A stretch of DNA of 64,000 nucleotides from Flaviaesturariibacter aridisoli (GTDB taxonomy: Bacteria > Bacteroidota > Bacteroidia > Chitinophagales > Chitinophagaceae), in contig NZ_SKFH01000029.1 of NCBI RefSeq assembly GCF_004343705.1, forward strand, positions 1 through 64,000, written 5' to 3'. The position numbers were made by a program, and so were the translations under genes. Shown piece by piece: positions 1 to 8,657 of the stretch (its first letter is position 1; each line of letters starts with the position of its first letter). The notes beneath the pieces were generated by a model, which saw only the letters and a program-made list of their open reading frames with translations, was not told the origin of the DNA and ran no database searches.

Positions 1-132
1 CGGCTTTTTTTATGCGCATATGCATTGAAACCCTTACTGGGCGCGGGTTGTATCGTTCGTTCTTTTTCCAGGAATGCCCGGCTTCACCCCCGGTATTCCC
101 CATTTGACCCCCGATACAACCCATCCCGTCTA

Positions 133-169
133 TTGTTGACACGGATCACGTTTTGGTGACTATACTTTT
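133..169 (+). promoter_or_regulatory. Candidate promoter of the first PL14-like lipoprotein gene
   Basis: A TTG at 136-138 and TATACTTTT at 161-169 resemble the Bacteroidota -33 (TTTG/TTG) and -7 (TAnnTTTG) elements at a plausible spacing. Transcription would begin near 177, giving a leader of about 45 nt. The -7 match is imperfect, so this is an inference. Confidence 0.4.
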
Positions 170-176
170 ACCACAT

Positions 177-222
177 GCCGCAAGGCAGTAACCTAACCTA
201 TCACCATTAACCTTTATCTCCG
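177..222 (+). promoter_or_regulatory. 5' leader shared by the two paralogous lipoprotein genes
   Basis: This leader (GCCGCAAGGC, then AACCTAACCT and TCACCATTAACCT just before the ATG) is repeated almost base for base at 2241-2285 before the second paralog, while sequence further upstream is not. This suggests either recent duplication or a selected untranslated-region function such as a translational enhancer or regulator site. Confidence 0.5.
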
Positions 223-2034
223 ATGAAACAACACCGCGTTTCTAGCATGGCCGTACTATGCCTGGCCCTCAGCTCCACGATCATCAGTTGCCAGAAAGAA
301 GACCTCACGTCGCCCACGGCAACATCCACTCCGGGTACCGGAACAATTGACACAAGTACCGAACCCCTGGCCGCTGGTATGACCGCGACCAATTCGCTCG
401 CCACTACGGCGACGACGACCCCGAACAGCGCCTTTTCGCTGCCGTATTATCGCAGCGTCAATTGGGACAGCCGCAGCAACGGAAATTTCGGTCTGGCGGA
501 ATCCAAAGTTGATCTCGGCCCGACAGCCTACTGGAATGTGACCGCCGCCTCGCAGTCGCAGACCTACAACAAAATGCTGCAGACGACCCTGCTGAAGAAC
601 ACCCTCACCGCAGGTTCTGTGATTTCGAAAGTGGACATTCCCGATGCTCCCACGTACAGCATTTCCTACGACATGCAGTTTGCGCCTGATTTCGATTTCA
701 GTCTTGGCGGGAAGATCGGCTTCGGTCTCCTGCTGGGTGACGGCAACACCGGCGGCGATCCGGGTTGGGACGGCAACGGCGGCTCCCTGCGCCTCGGCTG
801 GGAAAAGAATTCGGCAGGTGCCATCGTGCTTCGTCCCGATGTGTACTACAAAGACCAGCCCGGCTCTTTCGGTAACAACTTCGGCAAGCAATACCCGGCA
901 ACCGGCTCGCTCCAGAAAGGTACCTGGTACAAAGTGACCATGAACATCAAGAGCAACACCGGCACGAGCACCAATGGTTCGGTACAGCTCCTGATCAACG
1001 GTACCACCGTGCTGGACCAGGCCATCCGCTGGACGACCAACGATGCCAAGCGCCTGATCAACAACATTTGCTTCGAGAACTTCCGCGGCGGATCTACCAC
1101 GTCGTACCAGTCGACCACCGATGGTAAAGTGTTCTTCGACAACGTCGTTATCAGCTCGAACATTCCCAGCGCTACAGCTCCTGCCCCCGCACCGGCACCT
1201 GCTCCCGCACCGGCACCCGCTCCTGCTCCTGCTCCTGCCCCCGCACCGGCACCCGCTCCTGCGCCCGCACCGGCTCCGGCTCCCGCACCCACGACGGGCC
1301 TTTCCACCCGCATTGTGAACTGGGACAACCGTGCCAACGGTGCCTACGGTCTGACGCAAGCCGTTGCTGACTTCGGTGCCGCCAACTACTGGCAGCAAAA
1401 CAGCTCCTCGCAAAGCCAGGTGTACAACGGCATGCTGAAGACCACGCTGCTGGCCAACTCGCTCACGTCGGGCGGTGTGCTTTCGCGCTCCAACATCAGC
1501 ACCGGCTCGCAGTATGAACTTTCGTTCGACATGCAGTTCGGCTCCAACTTCGACTTCAGCTGGGGTGGTAAAGTAGGCTATGGCCTGTTCCTCGGCGACG
1601 GTAACACCGGTGGTGACCCGGGTTGGGACGGCAACGGCGGCTCCGTGCGTTTGATGTGGTACAAGAACACCAGCACCAGCCCTGTGATCCTGAAGCCTTA
1701 CGTTTACTACAAAGACCAGCCCGGTACCTACGGCAACGACTTCGGCAAAGTGTACCCCGCCGGTGGCGCCTCAATCCAGAAAGGTACCTGGTACCATGTG
1801 AAGATGTTTGTAAAGAGCAATACCGGCTCCAACACCGACGGCCGCGTGCAGGTGGTGATCAACGGCACCACGGTATTGGACCAGGCCATCCGCTGGACGA
1901 CCAACGATGCGAAGCGCCTGATCAACACGCTTTGCTTCGAAACCTTCCGCGGCGGCGCTGAAACCTACTGGCAGTCGTCCACCAACGGCGACATCCTGTT
2001 CGACAACGTGAAGCTGGTGAAACTGGCCAATTAG
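223..2034 (+). CDS. Secreted lipoprotein with two PL14-like polysaccharide lyase domains
   Basis: 603 aa. The N-terminus is a lipoprotein signal ending in SSTIISC (Cys23). Two copies of a beta-jelly-roll domain follow (about 75-312 and 357-603), joined by a Pro-Ala linker (about 317-354). Each copy has the pattern seen in polysaccharide lyase family 14 (alginate or glucuronan lyases): DFDF, GGK, DGNGGSxRL, then a xVYYKDQ strand. The Lys, Ser-x-Arg and Tyr-x-Tyr residues resemble the PL14 active site. In domain 1 the first Tyr is Asp (RPDVYY); in domain 2 it is Tyr (KPYVYY). A paralog lies directly downstream. The fold call rests on motif memory, and a non-catalytic glycan-binding role is possible. 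Confidence 0.7.
   Translation: MKQHRVSSMAVLCLALSSTIISCQKEDLTSPTATSTPGTGTIDTSTEPLAAGMTATNSLATTATTTPNSAFSLPYYRSVNWDSRSNGNFGLAESKVDLGPTAYWNVTAASQSQTYNKMLQTTLLKNTLTAGSVISKVDIPDAPTYSISYDMQFAPDFDFSLGGKIGFGLLLGDGNTGGDPGWDGNGGSLRLGWEKNSAGAIVLRPDVYYKDQPGSFGNNFGKQYPATGSLQKGTWYKVTMNIKSNTGTSTNGSVQLLINGTTVLDQAIRWTTNDAKRLINNICFENFRGGSTTSYQSTTDGKVFFDNVVISSNIPSATAPAPAPAPAPAPAPAPAPAPAPAPAPAPAPAPAPAPAPTTGLSTRIVNWDNRANGAYGLTQAVADFGAANYWQQNSSSQSQVYNGMLKTTLLANSLTSGGVLSRSNISTGSQYELSFDMQFGSNFDFSWGGKVGYGLFLGDGNTGGDPGWDGNGGSVRLMWYKNTSTSPVILKPYVYYKDQPGTYGNDFGKVYPAGGASIQKGTWYHVKMFVKSNTGSNTDGRVQVVINGTTVLDQAIRWTTNDAKRLINTLCFETFRGGAETYWQSSTNGDILFDNVKLVKLAN
1170..1290 (+). repeat. Pro-Ala-coding simple repeat (interdomain linker)
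   Basis: A run of GCNCCN codons, with longer repeated blocks such as CCCGCACCGGCACCTGCTC, encodes about 19 Pro-Ala pairs between the two domains. The paralog has a much shorter Pro/Thr linker at the same place (about 3297-3357). Such a tract is prone to length change by slippage in 6-bp steps, which would keep frame. Confidence 0.85.
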
Positions 2035-2057
2035 ATTAGAATTCCTTAACATAAAAA

Positions 2058-2084
2058 GCCGCTGCAACCCGCAGCGGCTTTTTT
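2058..2084 (+). terminator. Rho-independent terminator
   Basis: GCCGCTGC (2058-2065) pairs with GCAGCGGC (2071-2078) across a 5-nt loop, followed by six T. It lies 24 nt after the stop of the first lipoprotein gene, so the two paralogs are probably transcribed separately. Confidence 0.9.
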
Positions 2085-2285
2085 CATGATATCGGTCGAA
2101 CCCATATCCAGCGCAGGTTTCCGGGGAAACGCGCGTTTTTGAAAAGAGTTCGTCCCGTAAAAAGTCCTTTTGGTCCCGTAATGAGCCCGCCCTGTCTAAA
2201 GCCACCGGGAAACCGCTATCGGGCGGTGTAATTTAGTTGTGCCGCAAGGCTATAACCTAACCTTTCACCATTAACCTACCTTCCG

Positions 2286-4094
2286 ATGAAACAACACCGC
2301 GTTTCGCGACTGGCCGTTCTTTGCCTGGCCATGAGCACCACTATCATCAGCTGCTCCAAGTCTGACCTTATCGATGGTGCACAGCCGGCTCCTTCTACGA
2401 CGGACAACAGCGGCAACATCACGCCCGACAGCGGTGTGCTGGTTCAGGGTATGACCTCGGCCAATGCACTTGCGGCCGCTTCGGTTACTACTTCTACGTC
2501 GACGCTTCCCACCTTCGCACTTCCTTACGCACTGAGCGTAAACTGGAACAACCGTTCCAACGGCGATTATACACTGGCCCAGGCCAACGCCGATTTTGGC
2601 CCTACTGCTTATTGGCAGGGTGCGGCTGTACAAAGCCAGGCCTACACAGGCATGCTGCGCACGACGCTCCTCAAGAACACCCTCGCTTCGGGTGGTGTTT
2701 CCTCCCGGATGGATATCCCCGACGCCACGATGTATCGTCTTTCTTTCGACATGATGTTCGCTTCGGATTTTGACTTCAGCCTCGGTGGCAAGGCCGGTTT
2801 CGGCCTCCTCGTGGGCAATGGTAATATGGGTGCCACGTCGGGTGCCGACGGCAACGGTGGCTCGTTCCGCCTTACCTGGGGCAAGACGTCCGCCGGCGCG
2901 GTGGTGCTGAAGCCCAATGTATACTACAAAGATCAAACGGTAGCCGGGGGCAATGACTTCGGTAAGGTGTTCCCCGCCAGCGGCAGCATCCAGAAGAACG
3001 TTTGGTACAAAGTGAGCATGAACGTAACCAGCAACAGCGGCTCCAACACCAATGGTTCTCTGCAGCTGATCATCAACGGGGTAACCGTGCTGAACCAGGC
3101 CATCCGCTGGACCACCAACGATGCCAAGCGTTTTGTAAGCGCTGTGGTGCTCGAATCGTACCGCGATGGCGCCAACACGTCTTTCCAGTCGGCCACAGAC
3201 GGGAATATCCTTTACGACAACGTTGTTGTGAAATCGCTTTCGACGGTTGGACCTACCGTGACGTCGACCACCTCCGGCTCCACTTCGTCGACTTCCCCTG
3301 CAGCCCCCCCGCCGGCCCCCGCACCGGCTCCTGCACCTACGCCTACAACTACCACGGGTATCTCCACCCGCACGGTAAACTGGGATGGCCGCGCCAACGG
3401 TGCCTACGGTCTGACGCAAGCCGTTGCTGACTTCGGCAACGCCAACTACTGGCAGCAAAACAGCTCCTCGCAGAGCCAGGTGTACAACGGCCTGCTGAAA
3501 ACGACCCTGCTGGCCAATTCGCTCACATCGGGCGGTGTGCTGACGCGCTCCAACGTAGCCCCGGGTTCGCAGTATGAACTGTCGTTCGACATGCAGTTCG
3601 GCTCCAACTTCGACTTCAGCTGGGGTGGTAAAGTAGGCTATGGTCTGTTTATCGGCGAAGGCAACACCGGTGGCGACCCGGGCTGGGACGGCAACGGCGG
3701 CTCGGTGCGTTTGATGTGGTACAAGAACACCAGCACCAGCCCTGTGATCCTGAAGCCTTACGTTTACTACAAAGACCAGCCCGGTACCTACGGCAACGAC
3801 TTCGGCAAGGCCTATCCTGCAGGTGGCGCCTCGATCCAGAAAGGTACCTGGTATCATGTAAAGATGCTCGTGAAAAGCAATACCGGCTCCAACACCGATG
3901 GCCGCGTGCAGATCCTCATCAACGGCACTACGGTATTGGACCAGGCCATCCGCTGGACGACCAACGATGCGAAGCGCCTGATCAACACGCTTTGCTTCGA
4001 AACCTTCCGCGGCGGCGCTGAAACCTACTGGCAGTCGTCCACCAACGGCGATATTTTCTTCGACAATGTAAAGCTGGTTCAGCTGGCGCTTTAA
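2286..4094 (+). CDS. Secreted lipoprotein with two PL14-like domains, paralog of the upstream gene
   Basis: 602 aa, same architecture: signal with Cys23 in TTIISC, domain 1 (about 80-320), a short Pro/Thr linker, domain 2 (about 360-602). Domain 2 is nearly identical to domain 2 of the upstream gene, while domain 1 is clearly more diverged, as expected after gene conversion of the 3' half. Domain 1 carries Asn where the first active-site Tyr would be (KPNVYY); domain 2 keeps KPYVYY. Export to the cell envelope or surface is inferred from the lipobox. Polysaccharide substrate is unknown. It has its own terminator. Confidence 0.7.
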   Translation: MKQHRVSRLAVLCLAMSTTIISCSKSDLIDGAQPAPSTTDNSGNITPDSGVLVQGMTSANALAAASVTTSTSTLPTFALPYALSVNWNNRSNGDYTLAQANADFGPTAYWQGAAVQSQAYTGMLRTTLLKNTLASGGVSSRMDIPDATMYRLSFDMMFASDFDFSLGGKAGFGLLVGNGNMGATSGADGNGGSFRLTWGKTSAGAVVLKPNVYYKDQTVAGGNDFGKVFPASGSIQKNVWYKVSMNVTSNSGSNTNGSLQLIINGVTVLNQAIRWTTNDAKRFVSAVVLESYRDGANTSFQSATDGNILYDNVVVKSLSTVGPTVTSTTSGSTSSTSPAAPPPAPAPAPAPTPTTTTGISTRTVNWDGRANGAYGLTQAVADFGNANYWQQNSSSQSQVYNGLLKTTLLANSLTSGGVLTRSNVAPGSQYELSFDMQFGSNFDFSWGGKVGYGLFIGEGNTGGDPGWDGNGGSVRLMWYKNTSTSPVILKPYVYYKDQPGTYGNDFGKAYPAGGASIQKGTWYHVKMLVKSNTGSNTDGRVQILINGTTVLDQAIRWTTNDAKRLINTLCFETFRGGAETYWQSSTNGDIFFDNVKLVQLAL

Positions 4095-4151
4095 TCAGCT
4101 CCACGGATTTTCTATCAAATAGGATTGACTTCTTTTCTGCATAGGTAACAG

Positions 4152-4176
4152 GCCGCGTCGCAAGACGCGGCTTTTT
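4152..4176 (+). terminator. Rho-independent terminator
   Basis: GCCGCGTC (4152-4159) pairs with GACGCGGC (4164-4171) across a 4-nt loop, followed by TTTTT. It closes the PL14-like pair. A TTG that opens a longer frame for the next gene lies inside this hairpin (4175). Confidence 0.9.
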
Positions 4177-4336
4177 GCCGCAGCGCCGGGATTCCGGCAA
4201 GCCCTTCCGAGAATCCGTGCAGAGCCTTACTTTTACACTAAGCTCGGCGACGATGGCCATGCCGATTTCGGCGCGCAGCAACGGCTGCGTAATTAGGACG
4301 CAAAATGCTTTTCCGGATTTGATCGCGAAACAACAT

Positions 4337-4852
4337 ATGATGCGGATGCTTAAGGCGGGATGCTACGCCTTGCTGTTGCTGCTGCTGGCGCCGCCGGCGA
4401 AAGCACAGACGCGCGAATACCAGGTAAAGGCCCTGTTCCTCTATAATTTCGGGCAGTTCGTGGACTGGCCCGCGGACGCGCCGGGCGGCAATGCGCCCTT
4501 CGTGATCGGTGTGGTCGGCAATGATCCCTTCGGCCGCTTCCTCGACGACGTGGTGCGCGAGGAGCAATTCGAAGGCCGCCCGATCGTGGTGCAGCATTAT
4601 GAACACCCGTCGGAGATCCGCAGCTGCCATATCCTTTTTGTTGGAAGCCATGTGCGCGAATCGTTGGCTGCCGTAGCCGGGCGGCCCGTGCTGACGGTGG
4701 GGGAGGGCGACGATTTTATAGAGGCCGGCGGAATGATCCAATTTTTTAACGAGCAAAACCGCATCCGCTTCCTCATACGGCCCTCTGCCGCAAAAGCTGT
4801 AAAATTGACCATCAGTTCCAAACTCCTGCGCCTCGCGAAAATCACCGATTAA
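4337..4852 (+). CDS. YfiR-like periplasmic protein (DUF4154)
   Basis: 171 aa. The start at 4337 gives a classical signal peptide (MMRMLKAG, Leu-rich core, PPAKAQ); a longer frame from a TTG at 4175 starts inside a terminator and was refused. The mature part has the YfiR pattern: FLYNFGQFVDWP near the N-terminus, a VGNDPFG turn, CHILFVG and GGMIQFFNEQNRIRFLI near the C-terminus. In Pseudomonas, YfiR is a periplasmic repressor of the diguanylate cyclase YfiN. Here the partner is a histidine kinase whose ATG follows the stop codon directly. Only one Cys remains in the mature chain, so a redox switch based on disulfides as in YfiR is unlikely. Confidence 0.85.
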   Translation: MMRMLKAGCYALLLLLLAPPAKAQTREYQVKALFLYNFGQFVDWPADAPGGNAPFVIGVVGNDPFGRFLDDVVREEQFEGRPIVVQHYEHPSEIRSCHILFVGSHVRESLAAVAGRPVLTVGEGDDFIEAGGMIQFFNEQNRIRFLIRPSAAKAVKLTISSKLLRLAKITD

Positions 4853-6784
4853 ATGGCCGCTCCGTATACACCCATACAACGAAAGCTGATGCGCGTCATC
4901 ATGGGCACCTGCGGGTTGATGCTGGTGGTGACGTTTGCGTCCCTTTTTGTCTTTGAATACGTGAGCTACCGCAACATCGCCCGCCGGGAGCTGCAGGAGC
5001 TGGCGGAGGTAGTGGCGGCCAATACGGCCTCCTCACTGGCCTTTGATGTGCCCGAAGATGCCGCGCAGGTATTGGGAAGTCTGCGCAAGCAAAAAAGCCT
5101 GCAAGCCGCCTGGTTGTATAAAGCCAACGGAACTCTCTTCGCCGGACACGGTCTGAAAGACGGGCTTCCCGCCACCGACCCGGGCATACGCGTCTTCCGG
5201 TTCAACGGCCGGTACCTCGAATGCTTCGAGCCGGTGTCGGAAAACGGGCGTCGCCTGGGCACCCTCTACCTCCGCACCGACCTCTCGGTGATGTACAACC
5301 GCCTCGCTCTTTACGCCGCCTTCGCCCTGCTGACGACGGGCCTCGCCGCCCTGCTGGCCTTTTTGTTTTCCCGACGCCTGCAGCGCTCGATCTCCCGCCC
5401 GATCCTCGACCTGGCGACCACGGCAAGCACCGTGTCGGAGCAGAAGAATTACGCCGTCCGCGCCACCCACCAGGGCAACGACGAAGTGGGACAGTTGACG
5501 CATGCATTCAACGGGATGCTCGCCCAGATCGAGGAACAGAACGCCGAGATCAACCAGCTGAACCAAAACCTCGAGCAAAAGGTGGACGAGCGGACCGGGC
5601 AGCTACGGCAAAGCAACCGTACGCTGCAGGAGCAGCGGGATTTTATCGACAAGATCATCAACGCCTCTATCGACCTCATTGCGGTGTTCGACAACCAGCT
5701 CCGCTACCTGGTGGTCAACGATACGGCTTGCCGCAACTTCGGGCGTGCCCGCAGCGAGATGCTCGGCCGCAGCCTGCGGGAGGTGTTCCCGAACCTCGCC
5801 GATGCCCGCGTGGAGCAATTGCTGCAACGGGCGCTCCTCGGTGAGCTTATCCAGGACGACAGTTACCAGTCGCAGGTGTCGGACCGCGTGCTCCAGAATT
5901 TTTATATCCCGCTCGCCAACGATGCCGGCCAGGTGGACCGTGTGCTGCTCATCGGCCACGACATTACCGAGGTGATGCGCAGCCAGCGCCAGCTGCAAGC
6001 GCTTAACGCCGACCTGGAAAAGTCGAACCGCGACCTGGAGCAATTCGCCTACATCGCCTCGCACGACCTCCAGGAGCCGCTGCGCAAGATCCAGACCTTT
6101 GCCGACCTCAGCTTCCGCAACATCCAGCACCCGCAGATACTGGAGCGTTACCTGGGAAAGATCGGCTCCTCCGCGGCCCGGATGAGCAACCTGATCCGCG
6201 ACGTGCTCAACTTCAGCCGGCTGTCGCGTGCCGGCAGCGACACCTGGGAGCCGGTGGATCTCAATGCCATCCTCGATGGCATCCGCAACGACCTGGAACT
6301 GCTGATCGAGGAAAAAGCCGCGGTCATAACGGCAGGCCCGCTGCCGGTGATCATGGGCAACCCGCTGCAGCTGGGCCAGTTGTTCCAGAACCTGCTCACC
6401 AACGCACTTAAATTTACCGAGCGTCAGCCCCGCATCTCCATAACCGCTACGACCATTGAGGCACCGGCGCCGAACCCGGCGGTGCACCTGCGGCCCGGCA
6501 TCGCGTATGCGGAGCTGCGGTTTACCGACAATGGCATCGGCTTCGAGGCCGAATATGCCGACAAGATCTTCGCCGTCTTCCAGCGCCTGCATACGAGCAG
6601 CCAGTACGCCGGTACCGGCATCGGGCTCGCCCTGTGCAAAAAGATCGTGGAGAACCACGACGGTGCCATTGCCGTTGAGAGCCTGCTGGGCGCCGGCACC
6701 TCCTTCCTGGTCTACCTGCCGCTGAGCCCGGTTGCGGCAACGCCCAGCGCCCCGCCGGCGCAGGGGAAACAAAATGCAGGGTAG
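4853..6784 (+). CDS. CHASE8-type hybrid sensor histidine kinase paired with YfiR-like protein
   Basis: 643 aa membrane kinase. TM1 about 15-37; a periplasmic segment of about 110 residues that resembles CHASE8; TM2 about 151-172; HAMP about 173-226; coiled coil about 226-265; PAS about 266-378; HisKA with phospho-acceptor His404 in IASHDLQEPL; HATPase with N box (NLLTNALKF), DNGIGF and GTGIGLAL. No receiver domain is present despite the usual word hybrid in homologues, so a separate response regulator is needed; none is nearby. The gene abuts the YfiR-like gene (TAA-ATG with no gap), strongly implying co-translation and that YfiR gates the periplasmic domain. Confidence 0.9.
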   Translation: MAAPYTPIQRKLMRVIMGTCGLMLVVTFASLFVFEYVSYRNIARRELQELAEVVAANTASSLAFDVPEDAAQVLGSLRKQKSLQAAWLYKANGTLFAGHGLKDGLPATDPGIRVFRFNGRYLECFEPVSENGRRLGTLYLRTDLSVMYNRLALYAAFALLTTGLAALLAFLFSRRLQRSISRPILDLATTASTVSEQKNYAVRATHQGNDEVGQLTHAFNGMLAQIEEQNAEINQLNQNLEQKVDERTGQLRQSNRTLQEQRDFIDKIINASIDLIAVFDNQLRYLVVNDTACRNFGRARSEMLGRSLREVFPNLADARVEQLLQRALLGELIQDDSYQSQVSDRVLQNFYIPLANDAGQVDRVLLIGHDITEVMRSQRQLQALNADLEKSNRDLEQFAYIASHDLQEPLRKIQTFADLSFRNIQHPQILERYLGKIGSSAARMSNLIRDVLNFSRLSRAGSDTWEPVDLNAILDGIRNDLELLIEEKAAVITAGPLPVIMGNPLQLGQLFQNLLTNALKFTERQPRISITATTIEAPAPNPAVHLRPGIAYAELRFTDNGIGFEAEYADKIFAVFQRLHTSSQYAGTGIGLALCKKIVENHDGAIAVESLLGAGTSFLVYLPLSPVAATPSAPPAQGKQNAG

Positions 6785-6811
6785 TGGTACAATTGTTTAG
6801 GCACTACGGGT

Positions 6812-7603
6812 ATGCTATTGCAGGTTCAGGCATACCAGGTAGCCGACAGCATTGATATCAAAGGATTTCGCAGCTTGTTTACGGCCGATTTGCACTACAG
6901 CGATGCAGATGAGTTATTCTACCGCCTCGCGGGCAACGAATTCGTATACATATTCAAATATGGCGTCGTGTGCTTCCTGAACTGCGACGCGGTGCGGATC
7001 GGGCACCTGCTCCAGCTCGTTCGCGGACTGGCCAAGAATCCGCAGGACGAGCCGCTCAACGAAGATTTTATCGTGGAAACCCACGCTACCGAGAACCGGA
7101 TCAGCTATAGCAAGATCGAGGTGATGCGTACGGATGTGGAAGTGCTGCGCCTGGTGATGCTCAATGTGTCGCAATCGGTGGCACTCGATTATTTTTCCGA
7201 CCATACCTCGGCTTTGCTGCGCGAAACGAACCGGCATACGGCACACCTGGAGCAAAAAGGCCGGCTCTTCATTTCGGGCCGTAAGCTCCAACGCTTTATC
7301 GCCCGCACGCTGATGCTCCGCAACAACATCGTGGAAAACCTCTACATCTTCGATTCGCCGCCCGAAGTGTGGGAAGACGAGGAGCTCGGCCGCGTGGACG
7401 TGGGTCTCAAACGGACCTTCGACCTCCAGGAGCGCTCGCGCTACATCGTGGAAAGCCTGCAGATCGTCAAAGATAACCTCGACCTGTTCCGCGACATCAT
7501 GAAATACCGCCACAGCAATACGCTGGAATGGATCGTCATCATCCTTATCGCCATCGAGGTGATGCCCTTCATCTGGTCGCTCATTACCGGCGGTGGTCAT
7601 TAA
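6812..7603 (+). CDS. RMD1/DUF155 family membrane-anchored protein
   Basis: 263 aa. It shows features of the RMD1 (DUF155) family, known from yeast Rmd1 and mitochondrial RMND1: FVYIFKYGVVCFLN in the N-terminal half, ENRISYSKIEVMRTDVEVLRLVMLNVSQSVALD in the middle, a DLQERSRYIVESLQIVKDNLDLFRDI coiled segment, and one C-terminal transmembrane helix (about 240-258, IVIILIAIEVMPFIW). The bacterial role is unknown. It starts 27 nt after the kinase gene and may be read from it, though TACAATTG at 6791-6798 could be part of a separate promoter. Confidence 0.8.
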   Translation: MLLQVQAYQVADSIDIKGFRSLFTADLHYSDADELFYRLAGNEFVYIFKYGVVCFLNCDAVRIGHLLQLVRGLAKNPQDEPLNEDFIVETHATENRISYSKIEVMRTDVEVLRLVMLNVSQSVALDYFSDHTSALLRETNRHTAHLEQKGRLFISGRKLQRFIARTLMLRNNIVENLYIFDSPPEVWEDEELGRVDVGLKRTFDLQERSRYIVESLQIVKDNLDLFRDIMKYRHSNTLEWIVIILIAIEVMPFIWSLITGGGH

Positions 7604-7632
7604 AAAACGCCGCGGGTGGCGGCGCTTTTTTT
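7603..7632. terminator. Bidirectional terminator between convergent genes
   Basis: CGCCGC (7608-7613) pairs with GCGGCG (7619-7624). A-run (7602-7607) on one side and T-run (7626-7632) on the other let the same hairpin end the RMD1 gene on the plus strand and the hydrolase gene on the minus strand. Confidence 0.85.
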
Positions 7633-7636
7633 CAGG

Positions 7637-8512
7637 TTACTTCGTTTGTCCTGATGCGGCAGTTAACGCTGGCTCGCCTTGTGCCACGAAGCGCAGCAGG
7701 TCGTCGTTGAGGCGGTCCTTGTGGGTGTAGAACAAGCCGTGGGGCGCGCCTTCATACACGATGTATTCGCTATTGTCGATCATCCTGGCCGTGCGCGCGC
7801 TGCTTGCATCGATGGGCACTGTTTTGTCGGCGTCGCCATGGATGATGAGGGTCGGCACCGTGATCGCCTTCAGGTCGGCGCGGAAGTCGGTATGCGCAAA
7901 CGAGAGCGCGCACTGCACCGTAGACCGCTGCGAAGCGTGCGACGCCAACATGCGGTAGTAATCCAGCAGGGGCGTGCTCACGGGGTGGCTCAAAAGTCCC
8001 GCTCCGAAAAACTTCTTGCCGAATTCATCGAGGAAGGCGATGCGGTCGCTGCGGATGCCTTCGAGCATTTCGGCGAAAACGCTTTCGGGGACGCCATCGG
8101 GGTTATCGGCGCTGCGGCCCAGGTAAGGCGTCACGGCGCTGATCAGCACGAGGCGGCTGACGCGGTCGCTGCCGTAGCGGCCCAGGTAACGCACGGCTTC
8201 GCCGCCACCCATGGAAAAGCCCACGAGCGTGACGTCGCGAAGGTCCAGTTCCGTTAATACGGCGTGCAGGTCATCGGTGAGGCTATCATAGTCATAGCTG
8301 TCCCAGGGCTTGCTCGACTTACCGAAGCCGCGCCGATCGTATTTGACCACGCGCAGCCCGGCGTTGACCAGCGGGTCGAGCTGGTACTCCCACATTTCCT
8401 TGCTTAGGGGCCAGCCGTGCAGCAGCACTACGGGGCGGCCTTTGCCATAATCGCAATAGGAGAGCTGGATTTCTTCACCGGTCTGCTTGTCAGTTGTTTT
8501 CAGAAGTTTCAT
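7637..8512 (-). CDS. Alpha/beta hydrolase (non-heme chloroperoxidase / arylesterase-like)
   Basis: 291 aa. Canonical alpha/beta hydrolase: HGW oxyanion turn near residue 33, YDRRGFGKSS, nucleophile elbow GFSMGG (Ser about 100), acid in HGDADKTVP, and catalytic His in GAPHGLFY. The overall pattern fits the cofactor-free haloperoxidase/perhydrolase group, which act as esterases. No signal peptide, so cytoplasmic. It is convergent with the RMD1 gene and stands alone. The exact substrate cannot be told from sequence. Confidence 0.88.
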   Translation of the reverse strand: MKLLKTTDKQTGEEIQLSYCDYGKGRPVVLLHGWPLSKEMWEYQLDPLVNAGLRVVKYDRRGFGKSSKPWDSYDYDSLTDDLHAVLTELDLRDVTLVGFSMGGGEAVRYLGRYGSDRVSRLVLISAVTPYLGRSADNPDGVPESVFAEMLEGIRSDRIAFLDEFGKKFFGAGLLSHPVSTPLLDYYRMLASHASQRSTVQCALSFAHTDFRADLKAITVPTLIIHGDADKTVPIDASSARTARMIDNSEYIVYEGAPHGLFYTHKDRLNDDLLRFVAQGEPALTAASGQTK

Positions 8513-8657
8513 ATTCGTATCGTTTAATGAACCTTTTTATTTCCGAAAAACCGTTCCGGTCGCAACTGTATAGACCGTAGCTTGGCGGCAGCCAAAAACC
8601 TTGTACAAACACGGATCCACGGAAGGGTCTGTGCGCGGTTTTTGCTACACTGATCCT

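Noticed and set aside
256-1413. Long minus-strand frame antisense to the first lipoprotein gene
   Set aside because: Low-complexity Gly/Arg/Ala composition mirrors the codon bias of the real gene, and the real gene has a lipobox and paralog.
4175-4336. Earlier start of the YfiR-like gene
   Set aside because: The TTG lies inside the hairpin terminator, and the signal peptide begins at 4337.
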